Notes under the pieces: generated by a model
Seen by the model: the letters and a program-made list of their open reading frames with translations, nothing else
Told to the model about the DNA's origin: nothing
The model's database searches: none
Shown: positions 36,168 to 47,229 of the stretch, one piece after another
How positions within the stretch are numbered: the stretch's first letter is position 1
How the letters are laid out: each line of letters begins with the position of its first letter
Program-made: the position numbers and the translations under genes
NCBI RefSeq assembly: GCF_000149955.1
Contig: NC_030995.1
Location: 1,488,001 to 1,552,000, forward strand
DNA length: 64,000 nucleotides
DNA from: Fusarium oxysporum f. sp. lycopersici 4287
Lineage: Eukaryota > Ascomycota > Sordariomycetes > Hypocreales > Nectriaceae
Direction of reading: 5' to 3'

Positions 36168-36728
36168 GTTTTCTTTATATGATGTCGATGAATACACAAG
36201 GAGGTTCGCAAGGTGTGGATTGTGGTTGTAGCTAATGTCCGTGTAGATGATTGCAGTGGATGTAAGCTGCAAGTTCACGGAGGGGTACGTAGTCTAGGGA
36301 GCCTGAAGGGAACACCACGTAACATATCGACCGTTGAGAGATGCATCTAGAATTTCTGTGACTGCGAATTTAGGTACAAGCATTCAATGTACTGAAAATT
36401 CAGTTATTTTTTCCATCGTCTAACATTGATGCTTCTGTAGAATAAAATGCAGTCATACTCGTCAACTACAACGCCTGCTCAGCGGGGCATCGTCATGGCG
36501 GAGTAAATTCCGCCCTCTCTTTTTTCTGTCCGGCGCATTCAGCAGAACTTACTATGGTACACCCCGCAAAAAATCATTCTGCGTCAAACCTCAATCGCGA
36601 ATAGTAACGTCAGCTCTATAGCTACAATCACAATCAGCCTTACTCGACCCGCCATATAAATATCCCCTCGGTCTTCGAATTGGCTCTAAAACCACGATAG
36701 AACCACCACATTCGACGCGCGCACTCCA
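36168..36728. other. divergent promoter region, HSM3-like / RPC31
   Basis: 561 bp between divergent starts. Contains a good TATA-like TATAAATA at 36655-36662, 67-74 bp before the RPC31 ATG. Confidence 0.5.
36655..36662 (+). promoter_or_regulatory. candidate TATA box of RPC31
   Basis: TATAAATA, 74 bp upstream of the ATG at 36729. Sequence match only. Confidence 0.4.
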
Positions 36729-37608
36729 ATGTCTCGAGGTGGTCGAGGAGGTGGCCGTGGTGGACGCGGCGGCGGCAGAGGTGGAAGGCCTAATGTGCCC
36801 TGGGATACAGGCGATGAACCTGATGCGCGACCATCTGAGCTATTTCCCGTATGTTCTTGTCTTCTGTGCTCTATCTCAAAGCGCAAGAAGAATTGTGACT
36901 CAGAGTGACACATCGCTGACTTACAAATAGCCATACCTCGTCCCTACTCCCCGAGAACTCGCCTCGCACGAAAAAGCAGCCGTACAACACTATCTTCTAC
37001 TACGGCATCAAGTCCACGCCTCTCCTCTATACACATCCAAGCGCACAGCTCTCAATGATCCAACAGCACCCCGCAAACACTACGGCCAGGCACAGAAGAA
37101 TGCCCGTTTCGGCATAAAGAGCAAGGCCTCTTTAGACCCCTTTACCGCCGTGCCTACCTACTCCCATAAGTTCGTTCGCGAGGAACGTGCTCTTCCAGAT
37201 TGGTCCAACCGTCCAGTATGTCGCGAGCTCTTCCCCATGGAACTCTACGAAACCATCGACGCTGCATCTGCCAACGACGGTGGCCTTCCAGGCGGTTTCA
37301 AGCGCCGGAAGTTGGAGCTCAGCAGCGTTAGCGCACTTCCTAGTGCAGAGGAAGCTTTTGGCATGGGAGGCGATGGTGAAGATGAGATGCAGGGCCGCAA
37401 TCTCCTTGAACGGTTACAGGCGCTCAAGGAAGAAGAGGGCGACGAAGCAGGCGATCTTGAGGACGAAGAAGGCATGGAAGAGGAAGAGCAGGATGAAGTT
37501 TACGACGACGAAGATGCGGGTGATTATGACGCTGAGAATTACTTTGACGGTGGTGACGAGTTTGACGACTATGGCGATGATGGCGGCGATGGAGAAGGGA
37601 CTTACTAG
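36729..37608 (+). CDS. RPC31: RNA polymerase III subunit Rpc31 (C31)
   Basis: Two exons, 36729-36848 and 36931-37608, joined in phase 0, give 265 aa. The N-terminus is an RGG-type run of Arg and Gly (about residues 3-20), then the conserved NVPWDTGDEP and SELFPPYLVPTPRELASHE. The middle has AQKNARFGIKSKASLDPF. The C-terminal ~70 residues are almost all Asp/Glu/Gly, the acidic tail typical of C31/POLR3G. Rpc31 belongs to the Pol III initiation trimer with Rpc82 and Rpc34 and is needed for transcription of tRNA and 5S genes in the nucleus. The intron is 82 bp with a GTATGT donor. Confidence 0.85.
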
Positions 37609-38092
37609 TTGGTCACTGAGTGTTTTCATAAGGATAACAAAAAAGAGTATTTTGGAGAAGGCGCAGCGATCATTTGTATATATATATATATATCACGGCA
37701 CACCATTGGTTTGATACCCAAGCCCGCCATCTTCGTGGTCGTGGCAGATAATGAACTTGACAGATTTGGATCAACCTCGCGATGTTGGTCTTGTATCCCA
37801 GTGAAGCTCAAACCATGAGATTTTTGGGTATTGTCAGATGTTCTTTAACCCCCCCTCCCCGATTCTCAACAGTGTTAGCAGCTTTTTCTTTTGTCAAGTA
37901 ATATTCATACATGTCGTAAGGTTGTATCCTCACTAAATCTCCTGCTACAGTTGACAACACCGTATCCTACGCGTCGCCCAAATAATGCTTCTTTGGCCCT
38001 TTGTCTTCAAACATGAAATGGACTCTTGCAATGTCCAACAGATTGATATTACCGCAGCGCGTCCCTCTCCTTATCATTTATGCCGTCGTCTT
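37609..38092. other. convergent intergenic region
   Basis: 3' flanks of RPC31 and NUP49. Contains the TA microsatellite at about 37677-37693 and a C-rich patch near 37849. Confidence 0.5.
37677..37693. repeat. (TA)n microsatellite
   Basis: About eight uninterrupted TA units, 70 bp past the RPC31 stop. A simple repeat, likely in the 3' UTR. Confidence 0.85.
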
Positions 38093-39706
38093 CTACGCAT
38101 TCATGCCCATAGTGTAAACTCCACTGTCCACAATCCCGGCCTGGAGGCGCGATAGCCTTTCTCGGGTGTCGGCAATCTGTCCAGCCTGGGCAACAATCGC
38201 GCTTCCCGTATCCCTGAGCGCCAATAAAACCTCGTTCAGTTGATCCTGGACGACTACGCTGCCTGCGCTACGGTCGCGTAGTGCTCGAATTTGCTCATAA
38301 AGGCCATTCTCAACACCAGGCATATCTCGCTCAATATCACCGCGGTACTCATCGAGGCGAGCCTTGTACTTTTCAATATCGTCACAAATACGGTTGAAGT
38401 AGGTGATCAGATCTTGGGCGTCTGCATGTGTCGACGCAGCATCTGCGCCCCCGGAATCAGCAGCTGGAGCCTGACTGGCGAAAAGACCTGTTTGGTGATA
38501 GTGTGTCGGGAGTTTAAGGTTGTCGGCGCCTCGGAAGCATAGTCGGGCATCAGCGGCGTTCTTTCGGGTTTGATCCTGGAGAGCTTTGACGGTCTGGATA
38601 TCGTTGTTGAGGGCAACTTGAACCGTTCGGAACTTTGACTCGACAAACTTTACGTCTAAGCCCAGTTGCTCAATATCCTTCTCGTGCTGGGGCATGAACT
38701 CGCCAATCTCGTCTCTCATCTTGATAACTCGTTGGATGCCCAGGTCCAGCAACGCAATTTCATCTTGTACGGGCTTAGCGAGGTCATCGAAGCGGGTACG
38801 TGGGCGGATGCTGTCGTAGTTGATTTGAACGGCCGAGACTTGGTTTGTGGATTGACCTAAGGTGTTGTTCTGCTGAGGCTGTGTTTGACCACTGCTGAAA
38901 ATTAGTGACTGTCATGACAAGGAGCTCCAAGTAACTTACAACAGAGTAGTACCTGTAGCGGGCTTCGCTTGAGATTGACCGAAAAGCCCTCCTGTGTTGC
39001 TCTGTGTATTTGTTGCTGTAGATTGGCCGAACAGACCTGTGCCTGTTTGTTGAGGCTGCTGAGTTTGATTTTGGGTAGATTGCCCGAAGAGGCTGGTGCC
39101 GGTTGTTGTAGGTTGCGCAGTGTTTCCTAAATTTCCCCAGTGAGCTCCTGAGATTTGTGGCTTCTGACCAAACAGACCAGTTCCAGTCTGCTGCTGACCT
39201 TGTTGTTGGGTGTTGTTGGTGGCAGTGTTGCCAAAGAGCCCCAGTACCTGTGCCCTGCGTCTGTTGAGTGTTTGTTGCGCCGGCAGCGCCAAAGAGACCA
39301 CCGCCAGCTGCGGGCGTAGTTGTTGTCGCTGTCGTCGACTGTCCAAACAGATTGCCTGTTGCAGGCTTTTGCGCAGCGTTGCCAAAGAGAGACATGGTGC
39401 CTGTTGCGCCTGGCGCTGTTGTTGTGTTGGCGGTGGGCGTAGAGGTGGTAGAAGAACCGAAGAGACTACCAGCAGCAGAGGGCTTAGAAGCGGCAGTTCC
39501 GCTGTAGAATGGAGTGCGCCGGTTAGCAAGAAGAGGTCGACGAGGTTGCAGACGAGATGAAGGTAACGGGCTGAGTGAGGTTGGGTTGGGTGGATATGAT
39601 GGTGAATGATTGTTTTGTTAGAGTGTGGAGCTTACAAGGCGTTAGCAGCACCAGTGTTGATGCTTAAACCACCTGCTGGGCCGCTTGCTGAACGGATCAA
39701 TGACAT
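38093..39706 (-). CDS. NUP49: FG nucleoporin Nup49, reading frame broken by +1 nt
   Basis: Three exons: 39636-39706, 38940-39501 and 38093-38894. Start is the ATG at 39706 (MSLIRSASGPAGG). Exon 2 encodes many GLFG repeats, a permeability-barrier segment of the nuclear pore. Exon 3 (INYDSIRPRTRFDDLAKPVQ onward) is the coiled-coil region that pairs with Nsp1 and Nup57 in the central channel. The GLFG frame is interrupted at a run of four C at 39239-39242 on the plus strand. Before it the frame reads QGTGTG; after it LFGNTATNN continues only one base over. With one base fewer, the gene closes to 477 aa with all phases correct. This is a sequencing or assembly indel, a real mutation, or (less likely) a 49-bp intron. 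Family confidence is high; the break is seen directly. Confidence 0.8.
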
Positions 39707-40048
39707 ACTAAGGGCGAAAATAAAGCCCTTTGATTGAATGCGACAGTGGCTACAAAGTTAATTTCACGCGATCTGCCCGTGTTTTGACGCCGCGACACGA
39801 CAAAAAAGTCTCCAAGCTTCTTGGAGAAGATGGCGCTTGGACCATTTTGGCATTCGGTGAGGCTCGGTGAGTGCGCCTGGAGCTGCGGTGAGTTGAGTTC
39901 CGGAGAAATGCGGCGCCGAGCGACCAATAGCTGCTTTATTGTGAGAGCTTGAGCTTGACGTCTACATATCAACTCTCGATATTGACCAATTCTAGTCGCA
40001 ACTACTTAATTTTACACCTGCCAACTTCTTATTGCCAGAATCGCAAAC
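39707..40048. promoter_or_regulatory. shared divergent promoter, NUP49 / FIP1
   Basis: Only 342 bp separate the two ATGs. Two CCAAT boxes are present at 39924-39928 and 39986-39990, possible binding sites for the HAP/CBF complex. No TATA box stands out. Confidence 0.5.
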
Positions 40049-41198
40049 ATGGATATCGACGATGATGATGATTTTTATGTGCCAGATGAGCCAAAGACCG
40101 AGACCGCAGCTCCAGAGGATAAGAAGCCAAAAGCAGATGATTTAGAAGAAGGCGAAGAAGAGGATGAGGGTGCCGCTATGGATGAGGATGATGACTCTGA
40201 TGAGGATGACTCGGTATGCGATCTGCGACACGTCTAATACACACCAACTGACAAAACTTCTTAGGACATCGACATCATCACAGAGCGCAAAGATGGCACA
40301 AAACCAGCTCCACCACAGTACGCAATACCTTCATGCGCCGGTTCTTGACGTTACTAACCGGCTTTTCCAATTTCAGACAGTCCAAATATAGTGATATTCG
40401 AAATATCCCCCAAAGAACAGCTTCAAGCGATGTACCAACACAACCTGCGCCAGCACGGAAGGACTCTGAATCACGACCATCGGTTAACGTTGCTGCGCCA
40501 AGCGCCGACAAGACTTCTGCTGCGGCATCTAAATCAACGATCGACGTGAACGCAAACCCGATTCATCCTGGGACGGGGAAGCCTATCACCCAGGTCAACA
40601 TTGACGAAGGTTAATAACACTACCGATTGTTGTCGCGCAAATACTAACATGAGCAATTCAAGACCTACCAGACAGTGACAAGCCATGGCGGAAACCTGGC
40701 ACCGATATCAGCGACTACTTCAACTACGGCTTCGATGAGTTCACATGGGCACTTTACGCTTCCAAGCAAGAGACCGTTCGAGGAGAATTTGGAGCTGATG
40801 TCTTTGCCCAGAACAATAAGAAGATGATGGAAGACTTCAACATGATGATGATGGGCGGTATGGGTATGCCAGGAGGAGGCAACTCGGGTGCTCAGCAAGG
40901 GGGAATGCCTGGCGGAATGGACGGTATGCCTCCTGAAATGCAAGCCATGATGCAGCAGATGATGGCTTCAGGTATGGACCCAAGCCAAATGGATCCCAGT
41001 CAGATGAACGCCATGTTCTCGGGTATGCAAAATGCTGGAGGAGCGGGTGCACAAGGCGCACAGGGTGGCCAAGGGGGTAACTTTGGTGGTGGTTTCGGTG
41101 GCAACCAAGGTGGTTTTGGATATGATCAAACTATGTCTGGAGGCGGAGGCGGAGGCCGGGGAGGATTTGGGGGTCGCGGACGTCGTGGAAGATGGTAG
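40049..41198 (+). CDS. FIP1: Fip1, cleavage and polyadenylation factor subunit
   Basis: Four exons, 40049-40213, 40265-40317, 40377-40609 and 40663-41198, give 328 aa with all phases closing. Fip1 bridges poly(A) polymerase and the cleavage/polyadenylation factor in the nucleus. The N-terminus is highly acidic (DIDDDDDFYVPDEP, then Asp/Glu runs), the region that binds poly(A) polymerase. The conserved Fip1 motif DKPWRKPGTDISDYFNYGFD followed by EFTWALYASKQ opens exon 4 and identifies the family. The C-terminus is Met/Gly/Gln-rich and ends in an RGG-type run (GRGGFGGRGRRGRW), likely RNA-binding and disordered. Confidence 0.93.
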
Positions 41199-41427
41199 TT
41201 GGCTCCTCTCTGAAGCCACCCCTCTGAATTTCCACAGACCAAAACTGATGGGCTTTGTCGATTTGTTAATGGGAGGACCTGGCGTTGGGGCATATTGCCG
41301 ATAGGCATGGGACCATGATAGATTGGCTCTCTTCACGAGCTACTCAGAAGGACGAGTAACCATTTGAGTGTAGGCTTGAATACACTTCTTGAACTTGTCT
41401 CTGTATGTGCAGATTATACCCAAAAAA

Positions 41428-42351
41428 CTAGTTAAGCTTCACTTCAACAATCTTCGCTGGCTCTGTCTTTCCATCCACAGGCACTGCATTTGCTCCAGAA
41501 GTCGAAACGTACAGAACTCCCTCATCCTCACCAAACACGCATGCTGTTGAGCCTGCAACATCGAACGCCTTTGCTGAACCTGCCACTACCGCAGCCTCTC
41601 CACCAGTAGCGGGGATTCGTACCACCGTGTTGGATATGTTGGTGCACACGTACATGGTACCATCGCGAGCTAGAGCGAAATCATCCGCGACAAGCCCTGG
41701 CGCAAGCGTTTCAACGGAACCTGCAGCCTGGACTTCTTGCGTAACGGGTACACGGTATACACAGAAACGGCTTGTCGTTGTGTAATAGACGTAAGTTTGC
41801 TCTGAGAAGCGATAGACTTTGATACCATTAAGGCCAACTTGGAAGGGGGCTTCAGCTGGAATTGTAAAGGTGTTGTCTTCCAGGGTAACGTTGTATGATC
41901 CTGTAGCAACACTGAGCTTGTATACTTTGCCATAGAGGCAATCTGTGACGAGCGCAGTGTTTTCATCCCATGTAGCTATGCCGTTGACCATGCCAATCTC
42001 AGGCATATCAGCTATCTTGGTCACCTTTGCCTGTTCACCAGCAAGATCTGCGAGCCAAATACTCCATGATCCAGGTTTAGGTTTGGCACCTCCGATCATG
42101 TCAAATGAGCCTGCAGCTACCGCGAAGATATTAGGTTTGAGACAACAGATGCCAGTGAGTGCCGGGTTCGGGACGTCATCTGGAAGGGGGATGCGTAGGA
42201 TCTTGGAGCCAGTTGATTTCTCCGGATCAATCTCCCAGACCTCGGGGATATCGAGGCGAGTTGCCAAGATAGTTCCGCCGGATCTGAGAGTGATGTTCTC
42301 AAACCACGTTGGCTGGGAGTCGAGTTGGAAAATAGTTCGAGTATTGGACAT
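41428..42351 (-). CDS. SMP-30/gluconolactonase-like beta-propeller
   Basis: Single exon of 307 aa. It shows repeated propeller blades with motifs such as GMVNGIATWDENTALVTDCLYGK, LNGIKVY and DDFALARDGTMYVCTN, typical of the SMP-30/gluconolactonase/strictosidine synthase-like fold in fungi. No signal peptide, so cytosolic. Relatives include lactonases, esterases and a few pericyclase-like enzymes of polyketide pathways. No biosynthetic genes adjoin this one, so I assign no substrate. The stop lies 230 bp from the FIP1 stop (convergent). Confidence 0.7.
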   Translation of the reverse strand: MSNTRTIFQLDSQPTWFENITLRSGGTILATRLDIPEVWEIDPEKSTGSKILRIPLPDDVPNPALTGICCLKPNIFAVAAGSFDMIGGAKPKPGSWSIWLADLAGEQAKVTKIADMPEIGMVNGIATWDENTALVTDCLYGKVYKLSVATGSYNVTLEDNTFTIPAEAPFQVGLNGIKVYRFSEQTYVYYTTTSRFCVYRVPVTQEVQAAGSVETLAPGLVADDFALARDGTMYVCTNISNTVVRIPATGGEAAVVAGSAKAFDVAGSTACVFGEDEGVLYVSTSGANAVPVDGKTEPAKIVEVKLN

Positions 42352-43024
42352 ATTTTCAGTGTTATGTTGTGAACAGCTTCTCGAAGGTTTGGCTCGTTCA
42401 GCCTGTCGTATCTTTTAATACTGAATTGCTGCGTGTAACAGTTGCCTTTGCTTATCCACTGGGTAAGCAGGTTGCCACATCTCTTATTACACAGTCAGCC
42501 CAAGTAAGACCTACGCATGAGATAAAGGACTGATCACCAATAACAGATATTTATAAACCAATAAGAGGATTGATCCCTCCAGGAGTCAACATAGCTTCCG
42601 TAGCAATAATACCGGCTTTCGTTTAAAGAGCAGAGGGTTATTCCATACAGGATGAAGATATAAAATGAGCCTTGACGAAGCCATGACAATGGGGCAAGGG
42701 TTTCTGGTCCTTTCCAGGGTCTATATTTACAATTAATTATTATTTATTATTCTGTTTTCAGGGAATCTCGAGTTGCGATGCTCCGGATGACGAGAATCTG
42801 ACACAAAATGAACCCGCGGAGAATTGACAAGTCCTCGTTGCTAACCCAAATCATTGCTATGGCAGCTATTAATTCAATTCAAAGAATATCTCATTGCCTG
42901 GCATATAGGTATTGATAATCGGCTCCATCAACACATCACTTGTCCTGATTAGATTATCACAATTCATTCTACATCTCAGCACATCAGGATAGGGCTCACA
43001 GCGAGCAATCCTCTTCTATTTGAC
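42352..43024. other. intergenic, AT-rich
   Basis: Promoter of the SMP-30-like gene and 3' flank of the next minus gene. Contains a short AT-rich run near 42731-42751. No gene is seen. Confidence 0.5.
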
Positions 43025-43899
43025 CTATTCGAATCTCAGTCTCTGAGTGAATCTGAAGTTCTGCTCACACCAAGCTTCAAGTTCCTTCCCATCAAAGCGA
43101 GCCGAACCAGCCTTGTACACCACATCTCCATCGTTAAAGACACAGACATAAGACTTTCCATCAGCCACGTCCAATGCCAGTGCATTGATAGATACCTCTT
43201 GATCCTGTTTCTGACGTAAAATCGGCCCCAAGTTGGCATATTGACCCTTGAGGTCGAATCTGAAGCGAGAGTCCCGATACTGCGCAACCCAAGCGTCACC
43301 AACACCAAGCCATAGACTGTCTACAGCAGATCGAACCGCGTCAGATGTGACTTGTAGGGCTTGTCGAACTATCTCATGAGGAAGCTCCCACTTCTCGGTT
43401 CCGTCGTCTACACGAGTGTAGAAAGTCTTGTTAGGACCGAGATATAGGAATGATGGGCGTTCAACATCATGTTCTGTATAAAGATCTGAGATCTCCCCAT
43501 AATCCTCAAGCTCAGAACAGTCTGTCCTTGGTGGTCAGTCAATTCAATTACAACAAAAGGAATACCACTTGCTTCTTGCGGCAATACTCCCCCGAGTATA
43601 ACGAAGACACTGGAAGAAGTGTGGATCGGGACCAAGAATGATGTATGCAGTCTTGCCGGACCCCGTTCGATGATCAAAGTCAAGCTTTGGTTGATTTGCC
43701 ATCCCTCTATGAACTCGGCTTCCTCACATGTCAGCAGCAGTGATACTACCAGTCTGTTGACTCACCCGTAACTTCTCGCTGGGCCACTGAAGAAGTAGCT
43801 CTCTCCTGCGAGGCTTACGGTGGCAGTTTCATGCGAGAAGTCTTCTCGCTGCGTTGGTCGACCGATAGAGGTACCGGGAATAGCATGGCTCCCGGACAT
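43025..43899 (-). CDS. hypothetical protein, three exons
   Basis: I do not recognise this family. Exon 1 is 43766-43899 from the ATG at 43899 (MSGSHAIPGTSIG), with a strong GTGAGT donor. Exon 2 starts at 43706 after a CATAG acceptor. The last exon, from about 43526 to the stop at 43025, is a clear 167-codon frame with no stops (SELEDYGEISDLYTEHDVER to RFTQRLRFE). The second intron is uncertain: donors at 43565, 43568 and 43610 all keep the frame with an acceptor ending at 43527, and none is strong. The product is about 240-260 aa, soluble and rich in Trp/Tyr/Asp, with no signal peptide or membrane segment. Confidence 0.5.
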
Positions 43900-44532
43900 C
43901 TTGTAAAGTTGTTGTGCAATAAATAAGTTGCAAATCGACTGGAATATCATGGAGGAACAGCCAGTATTTATAGACTTGACGTGGCAGAGGTACCAGTAAA
44001 TATGTTTCCGCAGTTGATTGCTGGCACATACCACCTTTCGTGTTTCATGAGGCTAGAGAATGGCTTTGCTACAGTTACAATGGTACTGAAAGCGGATTGT
44101 CAGACTCAAACGAGTTGTGAAAGGACCGACTATGTCTGAATAGGGGCATATCGTGGAAGTTTTATTCTTAGCGAGACCTCATGTTTGCTGAATGCAATTC
44201 CACGCCATACTCCTTTGACATTGCAAACATTTCCGAATCTGGTCTGACCGGTCTTTTTGATGTAATTGTATTTGATTATTTCTGTAGTAAGGAAGAATCG
44301 GCTTCCAATGGGTATCAATGCAAACTCGCCGCTAAACGCTGGGCATTTGTAACACGTAGTTGTGCTCAAACTACCACCTGGCCACCCAACCTATTTTCGT
44401 TATCATAACGAGACGTTTCCAAAGGTCTGCCCTAGCTACAATCTCCAGAAGATTCCACGCCTCCGTGTGTATACAGCCAACAAACATGAAGTTTTGGTCA
44501 TATCCTCAACCAAACATTACCAATCTTGTGGC
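43900..44532. other. intergenic, no supported gene
   Basis: Short open frames only, none with family resemblance. Contains the promoter of the hypothetical gene and the 3' flank of the M50B gene. Confidence 0.5.
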
Positions 44533-45396
44533 TTAGGTAGGCATAAACTTCTGTGAATCCTTCTCTTGCTGGGCAAATGATTGCGAAAAAGCTGCCAAAC
44601 CAGCAACAATGCCAGCTGCCATGAAAAGGACCGAAATAATACCCCAGATGACACCCCAGCACTGCGATGAGCCGCCATATCGCTTTGCGAAAACACTCGC
44701 GTCGGACTCGTTGACTTTGCGCAGGATCAGATCGTCGCAAATATCCCACACGCTGTACAACGAAGACATGACGCCAATGAATAGGACGACGAAGCGCAGC
44801 GCTTGGGCGTGTTCGATGAACCAGCAAGCGATGAGGAGTCCAACCGCGAGAAGAACAGTCACAATGGTAAGCCAATCACGTTTTCCCCACCAGAGCGTTA
44901 GTAGGAAGCAAACGCCGAGCACGATACTGGCGACTTTGCTGGCGACGATGTTGAAACCGCAGAAGATGAGTAGTGCGCCGATGATGGAAGAACCGAGATA
45001 GCCAGCGGGTAGTGTCAGGCCTTGTCTGCCGCCTATGAAACGTGTCACGCCGCCTTCGTTGGGATCAAGAGTGATTGACTTGACATGGCCACCTGTGAGG
45101 AGAGCAGTAAAGGCGTGGCCAAACTCGTGAAAGGCGATGACCAGCATCTGCACATGTTAGTAATTGAATTGGTGACTCTTTGATGCCAAGGGACATACCT
45201 TGAAGGGCCAGAGGATCATGCGGACGTAAGGAACGTTCCATAGGATAGCGATAACCACAACATAGACGCCGATGATGCCCAATGTGACTTGCTGTGTGTG
45301 AGTTGGGTTCTGGAGATCGCGTCTGGTCAGGGTGTTGATGGTGTTTTCAGCTGTATATTCCAAAGCCAGCGACGAAGGATCCAGGTGCGGAGCCAT
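44533..45396 (-). CDS. peptidase M50B-like membrane protein
   Basis: Two exons, 45199-45396 and 44533-45147, give 270 aa with a 51-bp intron (GTATGT donor, TGTGCAG acceptor). A membrane helix at about residues 38-58 is followed by AFHEFGHAF, the HExxH zinc motif of intramembrane metalloproteases, with His at about 73 and 77. LDPNEGGVTRF and LPAGYLGSSIIGALL follow, matching fungal M50B-like proteins (PF13398). At least five more hydrophobic segments complete the protein. Its substrate is unknown; the family is related to site-2 proteases and may be catalytic in a Golgi, ER or vacuolar membrane (inference). Confidence 0.85.
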
Positions 45397-46500
45397 GGTG
45401 AATTCTTTGATTGTTTGAGAGAATCTCTATCGAATTGGGGTTTACGGGCGAGAACCTAATTGCGACTGACTGTAGGGACCTATAGGATAGTGGAGGTGGA
45501 TGGCCGTTATTGTTTACTCGAATCGCAAAGCCAATAAACGAGAGAGATGACTTTGAAGCAATGGAAAACGAATAGAGTCAGGTTGTGATTGTTAAAAGAC
45601 GGATTTTTATTGAGCCAAGTTCCCCTCCATCGATTGACATTTGGCAGTAGGCGCCTCGTAAGCCGCCGCTTCACGACGTCTCTTGGCTTGAATTCAATTC
45701 CTTGGTGTTGACGCGGCATTCCGGGGCGGAGCTGAAACAGCGCCTCGCTCTAGAATGTGGCTGGAAATGACTGCCATTGGTTGGTATTAATAGGGGACGG
45801 GGTTGCTAGGGAACACCCTGGAGATACTCCATTAAAACTTTGACGTGACTACGTCATCTGCCTTTGAAAAGGCACACGACCTTGAATAAAGATGATCAAG
45901 GGTCCTTCCAAAAGTCAGCAATTAACGTTTGTTTATTCGGAGACAATGGACCCCTGTTTCTATTTTCTTTCTACAGTTTATTCTAGACTAGACCCGAGTC
46001 ACGCTACAAAAAATGCTATAAGAAAAATGCCATTCAACTTGGTGACATCTTCCTGAGCATCAGGTATATCCAATTATCTCAGTCATGGGAGACCGCTGCT
46101 TCTTTGACGCGCGCTTCATGATACGCATAGGTACACAGCACAGTGGCCGGTTATTAATTTCCTCCTGGCGGTATTATTCTCGAGGAGTTTTATACAATAG
46201 TGATAGCCATCATGACAATAGCGGCAAGCAGTGCCAGTCTCTTATTGACAACTTGCCCATTAAGCTAGCATCCATCTATCTCACGGAAAAACATCAACAT
46301 GAAGCTTCCAACTCCTTCTAGGTCGCCCCATCTATCACTGCCAACAGTCCCAGTTCTGTGGGCCCAGATAACGAACCAACAGCCAGGATTTGTGCAAAAA
46401 ACAGACATTGTCATGATACCGCAGAGCAAGGACCTTGCTGACCTCCATCGATACCTCAGCTAAGCGGCTCTACTAAACAAAAAATACTACGTTAAAAGCC
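45397..46500. other. divergent intergenic region
   Basis: About 1.1 kb between the divergent M50B and methyltransferase genes. No gene, repeat or RNA is supported. Confidence 0.5.
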
Positions 46501-47229
46501 ATGGCACCCGCACCACAGATCCCACCCATACCGACCTCACCAAGCATCTTCCAAACCACACACAGCGCCTTAGCCTTTATAATGGCCTCCGATTTCGAGA
46601 AACAGAGCTACTGGCACAAGCGCTTCTCGTCCGAAAAAGCCTTCGAATGGCTTCTTCCGTCGGCTGATTTTATGCCGTTGGTAAAGCCCGTTCTCGACCG
46701 GCTTGACCCGGCCACGGCCCGCATCCTCCACATCGGCTTCGGGACAAGCGACCTGCAGAATCATTTCCGGTCACGGGGCTTCCGCGATATTCTCAACGTC
46801 GACTATGAACCACTCGCTATTGATCGGGGTCGCGATCTCGAAGAGCAAGCTTTTGGAGATGTTCAAATGCGATATGATGTACAAGACGCTACACAGTTAG
46901 ATCTGTGCGAGAAGTTTGATCTTATTGTTGACAAAAGTACGGTTGATGCAATTTCATGTGGTGGTGAGATGGCGCTGCGGCGGATGGCTGCCGGTATTAA
47001 GCGTTGTCTTGCGGATGGTGGCGTTTGGATCTCGTTCAGTTATTCAGCCTACCGATTTGACCTGGATGGCTTTCCGTTTGACGTTGAGGTCCTTGCCAAA
47101 GTCTTGACTCAGAAAACGTTGCCGAATGATCCAGATATATACCACTGGTGTTATCTTCTTCGACCGAGAAGAGACACGGCTCCGGATTCGCCTATAAGTA
47201 CGGACGACAACCCTGCGGGAGAAGGCTGA
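46501..47229 (+). CDS. class I SAM methyltransferase, METTL13/EEF1AKMT4-like
   Basis: Single exon of 242 aa. Motif I is ILHIGFGTSDLQ, followed by ILNVDYEPLAI (acidic ribose-binding residue) and the post-I segment DVQDATQLDL. KFDLIVDKSTVDAISC is the hallmark of the METTL13/ECE2-type lysine methyltransferase branch, whose studied members modify translation elongation factor 1A. The substrate here is not known. The start may be the ATG at 46501 or a second in-frame ATG at 46582 (MASDFEKQSYWHKRF), which is closer to where family members normally begin. The acidic, Pro-containing C-terminus is not conserved. Confidence 0.8.
   Translation: MAPAPQIPPIPTSPSIFQTTHSALAFIMASDFEKQSYWHKRFSSEKAFEWLLPSADFMPLVKPVLDRLDPATARILHIGFGTSDLQNHFRSRGFRDILNVDYEPLAIDRGRDLEEQAFGDVQMRYDVQDATQLDLCEKFDLIVDKSTVDAISCGGEMALRRMAAGIKRCLADGGVWISFSYSAYRFDLDGFPFDVEVLAKVLTQKTLPNDPDIYHWCYLLRPRRDTAPDSPISTDDNPAGEG

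Noticed and set aside
39195..39260. 49-bp GTACTG...CAAG intron as the explanation of the NUP49 frame break
   Set aside because: It keeps frame but would remove sequence that itself encodes a good GLFG repeat and has a weak acceptor context; a 1-nt indel is simpler.
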